Shown here piece after piece: positions 8,205 through 17,154 of a DNA stretch of 64,000 nucleotides (its first letter is position 1; each line of letters opens with the position of its first letter). The DNA comes from Dokdonia sp. Dokd-P16. GTDB lineage: Bacteria > Bacteroidota > Bacteroidia > Flavobacteriales > Flavobacteriaceae. A program made the position numbers and the translations under genes. The stretch is taken from NCBI RefSeq assembly GCF_003095655.1, contig NZ_CP029151.1, positions 2,975,001-3,039,000 on the forward strand, read 5' to 3'. The notes under the pieces are model-generated. The model was not told where the DNA came from and did not search any database. It worked only from the letters and a program-made list of their open reading frames with translations.

Positions 8205-9710
8205 ATGAAAACATTAAATCCTATTAAGTCTAGCGGTAAACTAGAGAATTACTTTACACGCTTTCGCGAAAACATTGTAGGTGTTGATCAATACTTTAAC
8301 TCACCTTACGGCACCCAGCGATTACTATATACAGATTGGACAGCTTCTGGGAGACTGTATGGTCCTATAGAAAATAAAATGACACGTGATTTTGGTCCCT
8401 ATGTGGCAAATACACATACCGAGACTACTGTCTCAGGTACTGCAATGACCATGAGTTATCATAAAGCCAAGCACATCATAAAAGAGCACGTAAATGCAGA
8501 TGAGAATGATGTACTCATTGTAGGTGGTAATGGTATGACGGGAATGATCAATAAATTCCAACGCATACTTGGGTTAAAAGTTCCTGAGAATATAAAAAAG
8601 TTTGTAACCGTACCAGAGGAGATAAAACCTATTGTTTTTATCTCTCATATGGAGCATCATAGTAATCAAACAACTTGGCTAGAAACTACAGCAAAGGTTG
8701 TAGTAGTTCCTGCTAAGGAGGATGGGCTTTTCTGTATAGAGATGTTTGAAAACGAACTTCTTAAATATGAGAATCATCCGTTTAAAATTGCTTCTATAAC
8801 AGCGTGTAGCAATGTAACAGGTATCCAAACTCCGTATCATGATGTAGCAAGATTAATGCACGCACACGGCGGATTGTGTTTTGTAGATTTTGCTTGCAGT
8901 GCTCCTTATGTGAATATAGATATGCATCCAGCAAATCCCGAAGAACGCCTAGATGCGATTTTCTTTTCTCCACACAAGTTTTTAGGAGGTCCAGGATCTT
9001 CAGGTGTATTGATTTTTAATAAAGGATTATATAAAAATGTGGTGCCAGATAATCCAGGCGGAGGTACCGTTTCTTGGACAAATCCTTGGGGAGAGCACAA
9101 GTATATAGATAATATAGAAGAGCGTGAAGATGGCGGTACACCAGGGTTTTTACAAACCATACGTACAGCTCTGTCTATAAAACTTAAAGAAGAAATGGGC
9201 GTTAGTAATATTGTGAGCCGTGAGCACGAGCTCATAGATATTATCTGGAAAGAATTAAATGAAGTGCCAGATATTAATATTCTTGCTAGCAATCATAAAG
9301 ATAGGCTAGGGGTGATTTCATTTTACATAAATGATTTACACTTTAACCTTGCGGTAAAAATGCTTAATGATCGTTTTGGAGTGCAAACTCGAGGTGGATG
9401 CAGTTGTGCAGGTACTTACGGTCATTATTTACTCGACGTAGATCAAAAAACATCTAATTCACTTACCTGCGAGATCGACGCTGGTAATTTAATTCACAAA
9501 CCAGGCTGGATTAGAATGTCTATACATCCTACACTTACTAACGAGGAGGTTTTATATGCTTGCAATGCTATTAAAGAACTTGCATTAAACCACAGAGAAT
9601 GGTCTCAAGATTATCATTACCAACCATACTCAAACGAGTACTTACATAAAGACGATAAGGCTACCTCTTTGAGTCGTAGTACTGCTATAGACTCTTGGTT
9701 TGAATTTTAA
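8205..9710 (+). CDS. Class V PLP aminotransferase / cysteine-desulfurase-like enzyme
   Basis: 501 aa from the ATG at 8205; an in-frame TTG at 8199 is possible but lies only two codons upstream and is less likely. Fold type I PLP enzyme of aminotransferase class V. The Schiff-base lysine is Lys258 in FFSPHKFLGGPG, and HMEHHSN (148-154) supplies the ring-stacking histidine region. A cysteine-containing loop RGGCSCAGTYG near residue 395 resembles the catalytic cysteine loop of CsdA/SufS-type enzymes. It is about 90 residues longer than SufS and has no suf or isc neighbours, so the substrate is unknown. A palindrome copy in the 5' part encodes RFREN (19-23). Confidence 0.78.
   Translation: MKTLNPIKSSGKLENYFTRFRENIVGVDQYFNSPYGTQRLLYTDWTASGRLYGPIENKMTRDFGPYVANTHTETTVSGTAMTMSYHKAKHIIKEHVNADENDVLIVGGNGMTGMINKFQRILGLKVPENIKKFVTVPEEIKPIVFISHMEHHSNQTTWLETTAKVVVVPAKEDGLFCIEMFENELLKYENHPFKIASITACSNVTGIQTPYHDVARLMHAHGGLCFVDFACSAPYVNIDMHPANPEERLDAIFFSPHKFLGGPGSSGVLIFNKGLYKNVVPDNPGGGTVSWTNPWGEHKYIDNIEEREDGGTPGFLQTIRTALSIKLKEEMGVSNIVSREHELIDIIWKELNEVPDINILASNHKDRLGVISFYINDLHFNLAVKMLNDRFGVQTRGGCSCAGTYGHYLLDVDQKTSNSLTCEIDAGNLIHKPGWIRMSIHPTLTNEEVLYACNAIKELALNHREWSQDYHYQPYSNEYLHKDDKATSLSRSTAIDSWFEF
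8258..8271. repeat. Palindrome copy 3, inside the class V aminotransferase
   Basis: ACGCTTTCGCGAAA, left arm and full core; the right arm has diverged. It is read as R-F-R-E-N in the host gene. Confidence 0.7.
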
Positions 9711-9712
9711 TG

Positions 9713-10624
9713 CTATTTCTTAGACTTATTTATTTCAGAAAGGACTTCTTCCTTTTTGCCTAAGAGCTTAAAACGTTTATGAGTCCAGAGGTAATACTCT
9801 GGATTTTTACGTATTTGAGCTTCAAGAGCGGCGGCATAATTTGTCATAATCTCGCCATCTTCTGTTTGAGAACCATCTGGTGTAATGAGTTGGAAAGATC
9901 CTTTGTAGTAGCCACGTTTTATCTTTTCTGTACCGTAGTAAAATACGGGTAGTTTAAACTCTTTTGCAATACGTTCTACCCCTGTAAAGAAAGGCAACTC
10001 GTGACCTAAAAATTGTGTCCAGTAGCGGGCGCGGTGAAATCTAGGCGATTGATCTGCCACAAAGCCATAACAGCCTGTTTTATTCTCACTCTCATTTCTT
10101 CTTATAAAGCGCATTGTATCCTTAGAGTCTATAAGATAGGTGTTCCATCTACTACGTATCTTGCGTATGAGGTTATCAAACTGTTTGTGTTTTATCTTTT
10201 TATATACTCCATAACCCGGATTTTCCATAGATAGTTGTAGTGCAAATATCCACTCATAACTTGCGTAGTGTCCCATCATAAGGAGTGAGCTTTGTCCTTC
10301 CTTATCATATTTTGTGATGAGTTCCTTGTTAGAAAATTGGTAACGTTCAAGAAGGTCCTCCTTTTTTATATTCATAGATTTTATCATCTCTAGAAACATA
10401 TCACATAGATGACTATAAAATTTACGTTCTATAATATGGAGTTCTTCTTTAGATTTTTCTGGGAAGGTAGTCTTTAGGTTATATCTCACTACTTTTTTAC
10501 GATAGCCTATAACTTTATAAATAATGAAATAACAGAAATCTGAGAGCAGGTAAAGCCCTTTAAAAGGGAGTATGGAGATGAGCCATAATAGCGGATAAAA
10601 CAACCAGAAAACAATAGCTTTCAT
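9713..10624 (-). CDS. LpxL/HtrB-type lipid A acyltransferase
   Basis: 303 aa. The family transfers a secondary acyl chain from acyl-ACP to the KDO-lipid A precursor at the inner membrane. An N-terminal membrane anchor (residues 5-22) and the H-x4-E catalytic motif, His119 and Glu124 in MMGHYASYE, are visible. A second family block, ADQSPRFHRARYW with PFFTGVERIAK, follows. The gene is tail-to-tail with the PLP enzyme with a 2-base gap, so the two transcripts must overlap. It is divergent from the rhomboid gene. kdsB further along the window shows the KDO-lipid A pathway is present. Confidence 0.85.
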   Translation of the reverse strand: MKAIVFWLFYPLLWLISILPFKGLYLLSDFCYFIIYKVIGYRKKVVRYNLKTTFPEKSKEELHIIERKFYSHLCDMFLEMIKSMNIKKEDLLERYQFSNKELITKYDKEGQSSLLMMGHYASYEWIFALQLSMENPGYGVYKKIKHKQFDNLIRKIRSRWNTYLIDSKDTMRFIRRNESENKTGCYGFVADQSPRFHRARYWTQFLGHELPFFTGVERIAKEFKLPVFYYGTEKIKRGYYKGSFQLITPDGSQTEDGEIMTNYAAALEAQIRKNPEYYLWTHKRFKLLGKKEEVLSEINKSKK

Positions 10625-10651
10625 TCAGATTTTGTTAAGAAATTGATAGCA

Positions 10652-10659
10652 CAAATATA
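10652..10659 (-). promoter_or_regulatory. Possible -7 element for the LpxL-type gene
   Basis: TATATTTG on the minus strand, 28 bases before the start codon, matches TAnnTTTG. No TTG is found at the usual distance, so the assignment is weak. Confidence 0.35.
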
Positions 10660-10688
10660 ACTATCTTTACAAGTAAAACTTAGTATTT

Positions 10689-11321
10689 ATGGCGGATTTA
10701 CATCCAGTTACAATTGCAATTATCTTAGCAAATGTTTTATTCTCTATGAGTGGTTTTAACAACTACTCGATGTTTGAAAAATATAAATTTAATATAGGCG
10801 CTATACGTAGAGGGGAGCAAGTACGTATGGTATCTTCTGCCTTTTTACATGCAAACACGCAGCACTTATTATTTAATATGCTCACGTTATATTTCTTTGC
10901 AAATGCTGTAATCTATACCATAGGTGTACCTAAGTTTTTACTCGTGTATCTATCTAGTTTGCTCTTAGGAAATATTCTTTCATATTTTTTACACAAAGAT
11001 GAGTATCATTACTCTGCAGTAGGTGCTAGTGGAGCAGTAATGGGTGTAGTGTATGCTGGTATTCTTCTCAACCCAGGATTAGAAATTTACTTTTTGCCAG
11101 GTTGGGTGTTCGGAGTAGGGTATATGATTTATTCCATTTATGGTATGGTAAAGCGTAACGATAATATAGGGCATGATGCCCATTTTGGTGGAGCTATTGC
11201 GGGTTATGCAATTGCTCTTATTTCGGTTCCAGAACTCCTAGAAGTTCGATTACCTATTGTGCTAGCACTTGCAGCACCTATACTTGTTTTCTTTGTCTTG
11301 TTTAAAATGGGAAAGATTTAA
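10689..11321 (+). CDS. Rhomboid family intramembrane serine protease
   Basis: 210 aa, six hydrophobic segments. The catalytic serine is Ser114 in the G-A-S-G motif (112-115), and the paired histidine is His165 in HDAHFGG. The conserved HLLFNM motif (about 59-64) provides the oxyanion-stabilising His/Asn. It cleaves transmembrane substrates within the inner membrane; substrates are unknown. Start ATG at 10689 gives the expected N-terminus. The next gene begins 49 bases after the stop. Confidence 0.9.
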   Translation: MADLHPVTIAIILANVLFSMSGFNNYSMFEKYKFNIGAIRRGEQVRMVSSAFLHANTQHLLFNMLTLYFFANAVIYTIGVPKFLLVYLSSLLLGNILSYFLHKDEYHYSAVGASGAVMGVVYAGILLNPGLEIYFLPGWVFGVGYMIYSIYGMVKRNDNIGHDAHFGGAIAGYAIALISVPELLEVRLPIVLALAAPILVFFVLFKMGKI

Positions 11322-11370
11322 GAAACTATGGTATCAACTTTGTTATCTTAATGGTCTAAAACATACAAAT

Positions 11371-12054
11371 ATGAAATATCTAACAGCAATATTATTATTT
11401 ACGGTAATGAGTCTAACTGCACAAACTAATACTATGGAGCCACTTGTAAATGTCACAGGAGAAGGAATTGTAAAAGTAATTCCAGATGGCGTATCTATAA
11501 AAGTTCGTGTAGAAACTCAAGGCAAGGAAGCGCAACAAGTAAAGGCAGAAAACGATCAGTCTATAGACAAGGTGATTAAGTTTTTACGTTCTCAAGGAAT
11601 AGACAGTAAGTATGTGCAAACCGAATATATTAATCTTAATAAAAATTATGATTACAACAGTAAGACGTATAATTATAATGCAAACCAAACGCTCACAATA
11701 CAGCTCAAGGATATAAAAATGTATGAGGGTGTAATGACTGGACTTCTTAATTCTGGTATTAACCGTATAGATAATGTGCAATTTACTTCGTCTAAGATGG
11801 ATGCTTTAAAGGCAGACGCTCGCATAGAAGCAATAAAGGATGCAAAAGATAAAGCAACAGCATATGCAGAAGCGCTTGGGCAGACTATAGGTAAGGCAGT
11901 ACAAATAAGTGAGCAAGGTACTTCTTCACCACAGCCACCTATGTATAAAGCAAGAATGATGTCTATGGAAATGGATAATGCAGGAGGAGAAACTATTGCA
12001 CCTGGTGAGCTTATGATCATAACTAAAATAGCGGTGAGCTTTAAATTAAACTAA
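11371..12054 (+). CDS. SIMPL-domain (DUF541) periplasmic protein
   Basis: 227 aa from the ATG at 11371, which starts a clean signal peptide (MKYLTAILLFTVMSLTAQ). A longer frame reaching back to 11269 would overlap the rhomboid gene and spoil the signal, so it is rejected. The mature protein shows the SIMPL/DUF541 pattern: VTGEGIVKVIPDGVSIKVRVETQG at the start, an internal repeat of helical segments (DAKDKATAYAEALGQTIGKAVQISE), and a beta-strand end. Members (for example BP26, E. coli YggE) are periplasmic and form ring oligomers; the role is unclear and is sometimes linked to oxidative stress. It probably follows rhomboid in one transcript. Confidence 0.82.
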   Translation: MKYLTAILLFTVMSLTAQTNTMEPLVNVTGEGIVKVIPDGVSIKVRVETQGKEAQQVKAENDQSIDKVIKFLRSQGIDSKYVQTEYINLNKNYDYNSKTYNYNANQTLTIQLKDIKMYEGVMTGLLNSGINRIDNVQFTSSKMDALKADARIEAIKDAKDKATAYAEALGQTIGKAVQISEQGTSSPQPPMYKARMMSMEMDNAGGETIAPGELMIITKIAVSFKLN

Positions 12055-12116
12055 GCTTAACTATTCTTAACGACGTGTTAACCATATCATCTAGGGTAGC
12101 TCAGTATCTTTAGGAT

Positions 12117-12296
12117 ATGAAAAAGTTAGAAGAAAACAAAGTCAAGTCAGAGCGAGAAAAAGAAATAGAAGCACGCATCGTTAGAGATAATCCTAACCCT
12201 ATATCCATAGGAAATGGAGTGCATCGGGAGGAATCAGATTTAGCTAAGAAAGAGGCTAATGATGAGGCGATATTACGAGCTAAGAAAGAACAATAG
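12117..12296 (+). CDS. Small charged hypothetical protein (59 aa)
   Basis: A 59-aa frame from an ATG to TAG, rich in Lys and Glu, entirely helical in appearance with the short motif RDNPNPISIGNGVHREESDLAKKEANDEA. No signal peptide or membrane segment. I do not recognise the family. Support for it being real: codon use fits the neighbours, a terminator follows 17 bases after the stop, and the frame ends cleanly. It is too short for certainty. Confidence 0.55.
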   Translation: MKKLEENKVKSEREKEIEARIVRDNPNPISIGNGVHREESDLAKKEANDEAILRAKKEQ

Positions 12297-12312
12297 TAAA
12301 AGACTTTTATAG

Positions 12313-12347
12313 AAAAAGGCAAAGAATTTTAATTCTTTGCCTTTTTT
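12313..12347 (+). terminator. Bidirectional-looking terminator hairpin
   Basis: Stem GGCAAAGAATT / AATTCTTTGCC flanked by A-tract before and T-tract after. It terminates the 59-aa gene and could also act on the minus-strand rluF transcript. Confidence 0.82.
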
Positions 12348-12367
12348 ATTTGCGTGGTCTTAAGATA

Positions 12368-12385
12368 ACGCTTTCGCGAAAGCGT
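12368..12385. repeat. Palindrome copy 4, intergenic, 3' of rluF
   Basis: ACGCTTTCGCGAAAGCGT, a perfect 18-base palindrome lying between the hairpin terminator and the 3' end of rluF (10 bases after its stop). Confidence 0.85.
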
Positions 12386-12395
12386 AACTAAAATA

Positions 12396-13178
12396 TTATC
12401 TATTTCTAGAGCTTCTTAAATCTTTAAATTTTGGTTCGGCATCTTTTTCTGCTTGTGTTTTTTCGGAGTCTGCTACAAGTACATAGATTTCTTTCATTTC
12501 ATCTTCTGTAATATAGCGCCATTTTCCTTCCTCCACGTCTAGTGAGACATTCATAATCCTGTTACGCTTTAAACGTGTAACCTCATAGTCAAGTGCTTCA
12601 CACATACGACGTATCTGTCTGTTGAGTCCTTGTGTAAGAATGATTTTAAAAGAAAATCTACTTAACTGTTCTACGTGACAAGTGCGTGTTACGGTATCAA
12701 GTATGGGCACGCCATTCCCCATTTGTTGAATAAAAGAAGGTGTGATAGGCCTATCTACCCATACTTCGTATTCTTTCTCGTGATTGTTACGAGCGCGCAA
12801 AATTTTATTTACAATATCCCCATCGTTGGTTAAAAATATCAAACCTTCAGAAGGTTTATCTAGTCTTCCTATTGGAAATATACGACTAGGGTAGTTTATG
12901 AAATCAATGATATTATCCTTTTCTACACGTGTATCTGTTGTGCAAACGATGCCTACAGGCTTGTTAAAGGCGATATAAACAGGCTTTTCTGTAGGAGTAG
13001 AGATGAGTTCGCCATTTACATGAACCTCGTCTCCTTGCGAGATCTTTGTTCCCATCTCTGGAATTCTACCATTTATGGTTACTCTTCCTTGCTCAATCAA
13101 TTTATCGGCAGCACGGCGGGAGCAGTAGCCTACTTCACTTAGATATTTATTTATGCGGGTTTGTTTTCTTTCTTCCAT
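12396..13178 (-). CDS. rluF: 23S rRNA pseudouridine synthase, RluF/RluB-E family
   Basis: 260 aa. An N-terminal S4 RNA-binding domain (about 8-60, [25 protein letters not shown]) precedes the RsuA/RluB/E/F-type catalytic domain. The catalytic aspartate is Asp107 in G-R-L-D (104-107), followed by [13 protein letters not shown]. The motif [25 protein letters not shown] near 184-208 is the conserved C-terminal block. It isomerises uridine in 23S rRNA; the RluF assignment (U2604-type site) is from overall resemblance, and another subfamily member is possible. A lysine/glutamate-rich tail of about 25 residues ends the protein. Confidence 0.82.
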   Translation of the reverse strand: MEERKQTRINKYLSEVGYCSRRAADKLIEQGRVTINGRIPEMGTKISQGDEVHVNGELISTPTEKPVYIAFNKPVGIVCTTDTRVEKDNIIDFINYPSRIFPIGRLDKPSEGLIFLTNDGDIVNKILRARNNHEKEYEVWVDRPITPSFIQQMGNGVPILDTVTRTCHVEQLSRFSFKIILTQGLNRQIRRMCEALDYEVTRLKRNRIMNVSLDVEEGKWRYITEDEMKEIYVLVADSEKTQAEKDAEPKFKDLRSSRNR

Positions 13179-13206
13179 AGAGCTACAAAAATACTATATA
13201 ATTGGA

Positions 13207-13237
13207 CAAAAAAAATGCCAGTCGTAAGACTGGCATT
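13207..13237 (-). terminator. Terminator of the cold-shock gene
   Basis: Perfect 10-base stem AATGCCAGTC (13214-13223) with a 4-base loop and its complement (13228-13237), followed on the minus strand by a run of T. Confidence 0.9.
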
Positions 13238-13274
13238 GCAAGTTCATAAAAGTGAACTAAAAAGTTATATGTGC

Positions 13275-13469
13275 TTAGTCAATTACTCTGACGTTTACTG
13301 CATTTAATCCTTTTTTACCTTCTTTTAATTCAAACTCAACAGCGTCACCTTCTCTTACCTCGTCGATAAGTCCTGTTACGTGTACGAAGTGCTCTTGGTT
13401 TGCTTCTTCTTCATTGATAAATCCAAAACCTTTAGTGTCGTTGAAGAATTTTACTGTTCCTTTGTGCAT
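13275..13469 (-). CDS. Cold-shock domain protein
   Basis: 64 aa, the size of a single cold-shock domain. It binds single-stranded RNA/DNA and acts as an RNA chaperone in the cytoplasm. RNP1 is seen as KGFGFI (13-18) and RNP2 as HFVHV (27-31). Acidic, with the family end GKKGLNAVNVRVID. It has its own promoter-like element upstream and a strong terminator downstream, so it is a one-gene transcript. Cold induction is usual in the family but cannot be read from this sequence. Confidence 0.93.
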   Translation of the reverse strand: MHKGTVKFFNDTKGFGFINEEEANQEHFVHVTGLIDEVREGDAVEFELKEGKKGLNAVNVRVID

Positions 13470-13495
13470 TGTAATAATTTAAATATGTTAAGTTG

Positions 13496-13525
13496 CAAAT
13501 TTACAGTTATTTAATACAGAAACAA
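13496..13525 (-). promoter_or_regulatory. Bacteroidota-type promoter of the cold-shock gene
   Basis: On the minus strand: TTG (13523-13525), 19-base spacer, TAAATTTG (13496-13503), matching TTG-N17-23-TAnnTTTG. The start codon is 26 bases downstream of the -7 element. Confidence 0.65.
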
Positions 13526-13563
13526 TTAATTGCAGTTAATAGTTTTAAAATAGTTTTTTATAC

Positions 13564-13577
13564 GCTTTCGCGAAAGC
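13564..13577. repeat. Palindrome copy 5, intergenic between csp and DUF1456
   Basis: GCTTTCGCGAAAGC, perfect 14-base palindrome with one outer arm (TAC) intact and the other changed (TAA). It lies 38 bases upstream of the csp promoter's TTG. Confidence 0.82.
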
Positions 13578-13719
13578 TAAAACCCTTGTAATCCCCATTA
13601 TATAGGCATTTGATCAGTAAAAAATTGGGTGCTATAAATTGCTATTTAACTAATTTAGTTCTCTTATATCATAAAGATTGTCTGTCTAATCTCGTAACTT
13701 GCGCTTAAAACAGACAAGT

Positions 13720-13956
13720 ATGGCTCTTACAAACAACGATATCTTTAAAAAATTACGAGTAGCACTTCAATTGCGCGATGATGAAATCATTGAAATCTGT
13801 AAGCTTGTAGAATTTCAAGTATCTAAGAGCGAACTAGGAGCTATCTTTAGAAAACCGGACCATCCAAAGTATATGGAATGTGGAGATCAGTTTTTACGAA
13901 ATTTCTTAAATGGTCTTGTGATACACAAACGTGGACCAATGCCTCCTAAGAAGTAG
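13720..13956 (+). CDS. DUF1456 (YehS-like) single-domain protein
   Basis: 78 aa from the ATG at 13720; an in-frame TTG at 13699 would add seven residues outside the conserved block. The family core is visible: NNDIFKKLRVALQLRDDEIIEICKL, then FRKPDHPKYMECGDQFLRNFLNGL. E. coli YehS carries two such units in about 156 aa; this protein has one. Function unknown. It is convergent with the methyltransferase gene, 6 bases apart. Confidence 0.8.
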   Translation: MALTNNDIFKKLRVALQLRDDEIIEICKLVEFQVSKSELGAIFRKPDHPKYMECGDQFLRNFLNGLVIHKRGPMPPKK

Positions 13957-13962
13957 GTAATA

Positions 13963-15144
13963 CTACAAGTTGACTTTGTTACATTTTATGACCACAAGTG
14001 TTCCATCCTGAAGCGTTGTAAAAAATAAGTAAACGTCGCCTCCATCCTTAATTTTAAGTTTTTTACGTATATCCTCTACTTTCATAGGGAAATTACGGGT
14101 GGTGATATTTGCCTTATTGATTTGCAACTCTTTTGCTACTTTCTTTGAGTAGGGTAGTACCTCAAGTATTTCAAAGCGTCTTCCAGCAAATTCTTTTAGC
14201 TCTGCTGATGTGTAGAGATGTGAGTGCTCATGTAGTTTATCTACTTGAAAATGATCACAAACCCAATGAAAAGCTCCGCTTTTCATAAGTGCGGCATTGG
14301 GCTCATATAAATATTCTTGAGGCGCTGCATACGTGGGTGTAAATTCAAAAATAGCAGTATAATCAAATGTAAGTATAGGATCTTCAGTACCTAAGTTAAC
14401 AACGGTAACTTTAGGAATACTCATTTTCTTAGATGAGAGTTTCCATAGTAATTCTTTAACCTCATTTTTAAGTGAAACGATATGTATTTCGGCAACATGC
14501 TGTAGTTCTTCTAGTCCTGCAGATATATCTAATAATGGCGCCGTTTTAATCCACAAGCTATCACACTTAGAAAGCAATAGATTTTTATATAGAGGAACAT
14601 TAGGTAAGCAATCTTTGAGCATAAATACTTTCCCTTTGGCGTCTGTTCGTCTTCCTGGGTCTAAGAAGATGGTATCGAACTTCTGCTCAGTATTAGAAAA
14701 GAAATCTATGGAGTCACCTATTATAAAATCAATATTAGATTGCTGTAGTGTTTGCGCATTATTTTTCGCGAAAGCGGAAAGTTCGCTATTCATCTCAATG
14801 TGTGTAACATGCTTTGCTATTTGCGCAAAGTAAAAAGCATCGATACCAAAACCTCCAGTTCCATCCACAATATGGTTACCTTCCATAAGGCTCGCTTTAT
14901 AGCGAGCTGTAGCTTGTGAAGAGGTTTGCTCTAGATTGAGTTTAGGTGGAAATAAAATCCCACCTGTTTCATACCACAAGGGTAATTTACCCTTTGCTTT
15001 GCGTTTGCCTTCTAGCTGTTGCGCCAATTCTTGAACGCTTATTTCCTTAAACGGGCTTCCTTTAAGAATAAAAGAATGTAGCGGAGTGTGCTCATGAAGC
15101 TTCAAATAATCAAGCACTTCAGGCTCTAAAAGCATGGTGTTCAT
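13963..15144 (-). CDS. THUMP-like SAM-dependent methyltransferase
   Basis: 393 aa. A Rossmann methyltransferase domain shows SAM motif I D-G-T-G-G-F-G (94-100), the acidic residue of motif II (HIEMN, ~115-119) and motif IV-like D-P-G-R-R (162-166). The C-terminal third fits the THUMP-like RNA-binding domain of Bacteroidota proteins annotated as class I SAM methyltransferases. The target is likely RNA but unproven. The stop of the upstream permease gene overlaps its start by one base, so they form one operon with translational coupling. A palindrome copy encodes SAFAKN (123-128). Confidence 0.8.
   Translation of the reverse strand: MNTMLLEPEVLDYLKLHEHTPLHSFILKGSPFKEISVQELAQQLEGKRKAKGKLPLWYETGGILFPPKLNLEQTSSQATARYKASLMEGNHIVDGTGGFGIDAFYFAQIAKHVTHIEMNSELSAFAKNNAQTLQQSNIDFIIGDSIDFFSNTEQKFDTIFLDPGRRTDAKGKVFMLKDCLPNVPLYKNLLLSKCDSLWIKTAPLLDISAGLEELQHVAEIHIVSLKNEVKELLWKLSSKKMSIPKVTVVNLGTEDPILTFDYTAIFEFTPTYAAPQEYLYEPNAALMKSGAFHWVCDHFQVDKLHEHSHLYTSAELKEFAGRRFEILEVLPYSKKVAKELQINKANITTRNFPMKVEDIRKKLKIKDGGDVYLFFTTLQDGTLVVIKCNKVNL
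14764..14776. repeat. Palindrome copy 6, inside the THUMP-like methyltransferase gene
   Basis: TTTCGCGAAAGCG: core plus one full arm, read as A-F-A-K in the host gene. Confidence 0.75.
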
Positions 15145-16241
15145 TACAGATCTTGTGTAAGTTTTTGAACAATTTTATACTCACTTAAAAATTCCTTAGA
15201 AATCACTTTAAGTGCAGTATATACAGGTACGGCAAGAATCATCCCGAAAACTCCAAATAGTAATCCTGCAATAATAATAGCAAGAAATATCTCTAGGGGA
15301 TGTGATTTTACACTATTTCCAAAAACAAATGGCTGGATGATAAAATTATCAACCATTTGTGCAGCTCCATAGCATATAAAAATCCAAAACAGCTTAGGTA
15401 ATATCACCGTTCTAAAATCCATGTTGATATTACTAGAGGTCACAAGTAATAGCATGACACCTCCACCCACAAGCGGACCGATATAAGGAACTAGGTTTAA
15501 TACCGCACAAAATAATGCAATCGCAAGTGCATTATCTACTCCAAAGGAAAGTAAGATAATCGCATAAAGTACAAACATGGTAAACACCTGAATGATGAGA
15601 CCAATGAAATATCGAGATAGCAAGTATTTAATTTTTTCAAAAACACGAAGAAATTTACCTTCATTACCTCTTCTAGCAAATACTAACAAGCTGTTTACTA
15701 AAAGTCTATTGTCTTTTAAGAAGAAAAAAGTGATGAAAATAATGGCGAAAATTCCTATGCCTGCAGCTCCTAGATTTCCTATAATACTATTTAAAAATGT
15801 TGGAATAATCCCAAAATCAAAATTCTTTACAAAGTCGGCTTGTTGTACACCTTGTATGATAGTCATTTTATTGATGCCAAAATAGGCAGCAATCTCTCCG
15901 TATAGCCTGTTGATATTCACCTTGACATCATCAAAATTAATCTGACTAAGATGCTGACTCTGATCAATCACCACTGGTATAAACAAGGCAAGCACTCCCA
16001 TAATAATCATGATGAGTAGGAGAATGGTTACTACAGATGCCCAAGTAGGGCTAAATTTAAGCGAGTAGCGTAAAAATTTCACAATAGGTCTTCCTACTAG
16101 TGACAACACCGCAGCTACGGCAAGATAAACGATAACACTTTGAATGGTATAAAGCAGCCATAAAATCATGAGAACGCCTACCACGACGCCTATTGCTCGT
16201 AGTATACCTATGCTTATTATTTTTGCTTTGAGTGGTTTCAT
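15144..16241 (-). CDS. AI-2E family (PerM/TqsA, UPF0118) permease
   Basis: 365 aa with about eight hydrophobic segments, paired at the N-terminus, a periplasmic stretch (about 85-150) and a C-terminal set. The family block FGVDNALAIALFCAVLNLVPYIGPLVGGG (about 233-261) is diagnostic. Members export autoinducer-2 or act as ion antiporters; the substrate here is unknown. It starts the two-gene operon with the methyltransferase and follows the TrmH-type gene by 21 bases, so a longer operon of three or more is likely. Confidence 0.85.
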   Translation of the reverse strand: MKPLKAKIISIGILRAIGVVVGVLMILWLLYTIQSVIVYLAVAAVLSLVGRPIVKFLRYSLKFSPTWASVVTILLLIMIIMGVLALFIPVVIDQSQHLSQINFDDVKVNINRLYGEIAAYFGINKMTIIQGVQQADFVKNFDFGIIPTFLNSIIGNLGAAGIGIFAIIFITFFFLKDNRLLVNSLLVFARRGNEGKFLRVFEKIKYLLSRYFIGLIIQVFTMFVLYAIILLSFGVDNALAIALFCAVLNLVPYIGPLVGGGVMLLLVTSSNINMDFRTVILPKLFWIFICYGAAQMVDNFIIQPFVFGNSVKSHPLEIFLAIIIAGLLFGVFGMILAVPVYTALKVISKEFLSEYKIVQKLTQDL

Positions 16242-16262
16242 TAAGGGTGCAAGATACTATAA

Positions 16263-16760
16263 TTATGATCTTGTAAGTTCATAAAGCGCAATACCCGTAG
16301 CTTGCGCTACATTCATACTACTATTAATACCATACATCGCAATATGCGCTACATTATTGCATTGCTCCAGTGTTTCGTCCGTAATGCCGATGCTTTCTGC
16401 GCCTATTATAAGAGCAACTTTATCTAGTCTAGAAAAATCTATCGTGCTTATCGGTTTACTATTTGATGTGATCTCTAAGGCAACACTAGTATAGGAAAGG
16501 TCGTGTAGTTCTTGTAATGTATTTTTTATAGTATCGCTTGCGCGAAAAGGTATTGTTTTTTCTGTGTTTCTAGCTGTTTTACGTAAACGGCTACTTCCTG
16601 TATCCGGTTGATTTCCGCAGAAAATAATTTCTTTAACACCAAAGGCATCTGCTAGCCTAAAAATACTTCCAGCATTTGCAGGGCTTGTCATATGCTCACA
16701 GACGAGAATAATTTCTTTATTGTGAATAGATGGTTTATGATGATTATGGGCGAGTTGCAC
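16263..16760 (-). CDS. TrmH/SpoU-family RNA 2'-O-methyltransferase
   Basis: 165 aa SPOUT methyltransferase without extra domains. Motif 1-like NAGSIFRLADAFGVKEIIFCG (about 29-49), motif 2 ALIIGAESIGITDETL (about 116-131) and motif 3 IAMYGINSSMNVAQATGIALYEL (about 138-160) form the knotted SAM site. The substrate is a tRNA or rRNA ribose, not determinable here. It is short compared with RlmB, resembling minimal TrmL/TrmH types. Confidence 0.85.
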   Translation of the reverse strand: MQLAHNHHKPSIHNKEIILVCEHMTSPANAGSIFRLADAFGVKEIIFCGNQPDTGSSRLRKTARNTEKTIPFRASDTIKNTLQELHDLSYTSVALEITSNSKPISTIDFSRLDKVALIIGAESIGITDETLEQCNNVAHIAMYGINSSMNVAQATGIALYELTRS

Positions 16761-16789
16761 AGTATAGGGAATTAGAGTTTGTAGCCGAA

Positions 16790-17125
16790 CTATTTGTCGT
16801 CCACCATTACTTTATTAAAATTACTCGCTTGTTGATTAGCATATGAAAATGCAAGAATAGGAATACTAAATGTTAGGGTTGCTATCCAGCCAAGATTCCA
16901 TAAGAATATAGTCGATATAATACCTAACAATAAACCTACTGAAATTATTTTTATATCGGGTTTTGCGTGAACTCGATTAACTCTTCTTTTAACTTGGGTT
17001 CCACAATGATTACATCTGTCATTTATATGATTGCCGCGTTCTTCTTGTAATTCAAAACGATTGCTAGCTTTAGTATTAAAGCTATTTTCTTTTTTACATG
17101 AACTACAGTAATAGTATAATTTCAA
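16790..17125 (-). CDS. Zinc-ribbon membrane hypothetical protein
   Basis: 111 aa. An N-terminal C-x2-C (YYCSSCKKE, 7-10) and a second C-x2-C (CNHCGTQ, 38-41) make a probable zinc ribbon; two adjoining hydrophobic segments (about 60-95) then make a membrane hairpin. I do not recognise a named family. It sits between the TrmH-type and DUF4159 genes with gaps of about 29 bases, on the same strand. Confidence 0.6.
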   Translation of the reverse strand: MKLYYYCSSCKKENSFNTKASNRFELQEERGNHINDRCNHCGTQVKRRVNRVHAKPDIKIISVGLLLGIISTIFLWNLGWIATLTFSIPILAFSYANQQASNFNKVMVDDK

Positions 17126-17154
17126 AGGTCTAAATTTTTTAAAAGGAATATAAT

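Noticed and set aside
11269-11370. Longer N-terminus for the SIMPL-domain protein
   Set aside because: It overlaps the rhomboid gene and would put 34 residues before a perfect signal peptide.
16531-16550. Sequence CGCTTGCGCGAAAAGG in the TrmH-type gene as a palindrome copy
   Set aside because: Too many mismatches in core and arms to separate from chance.
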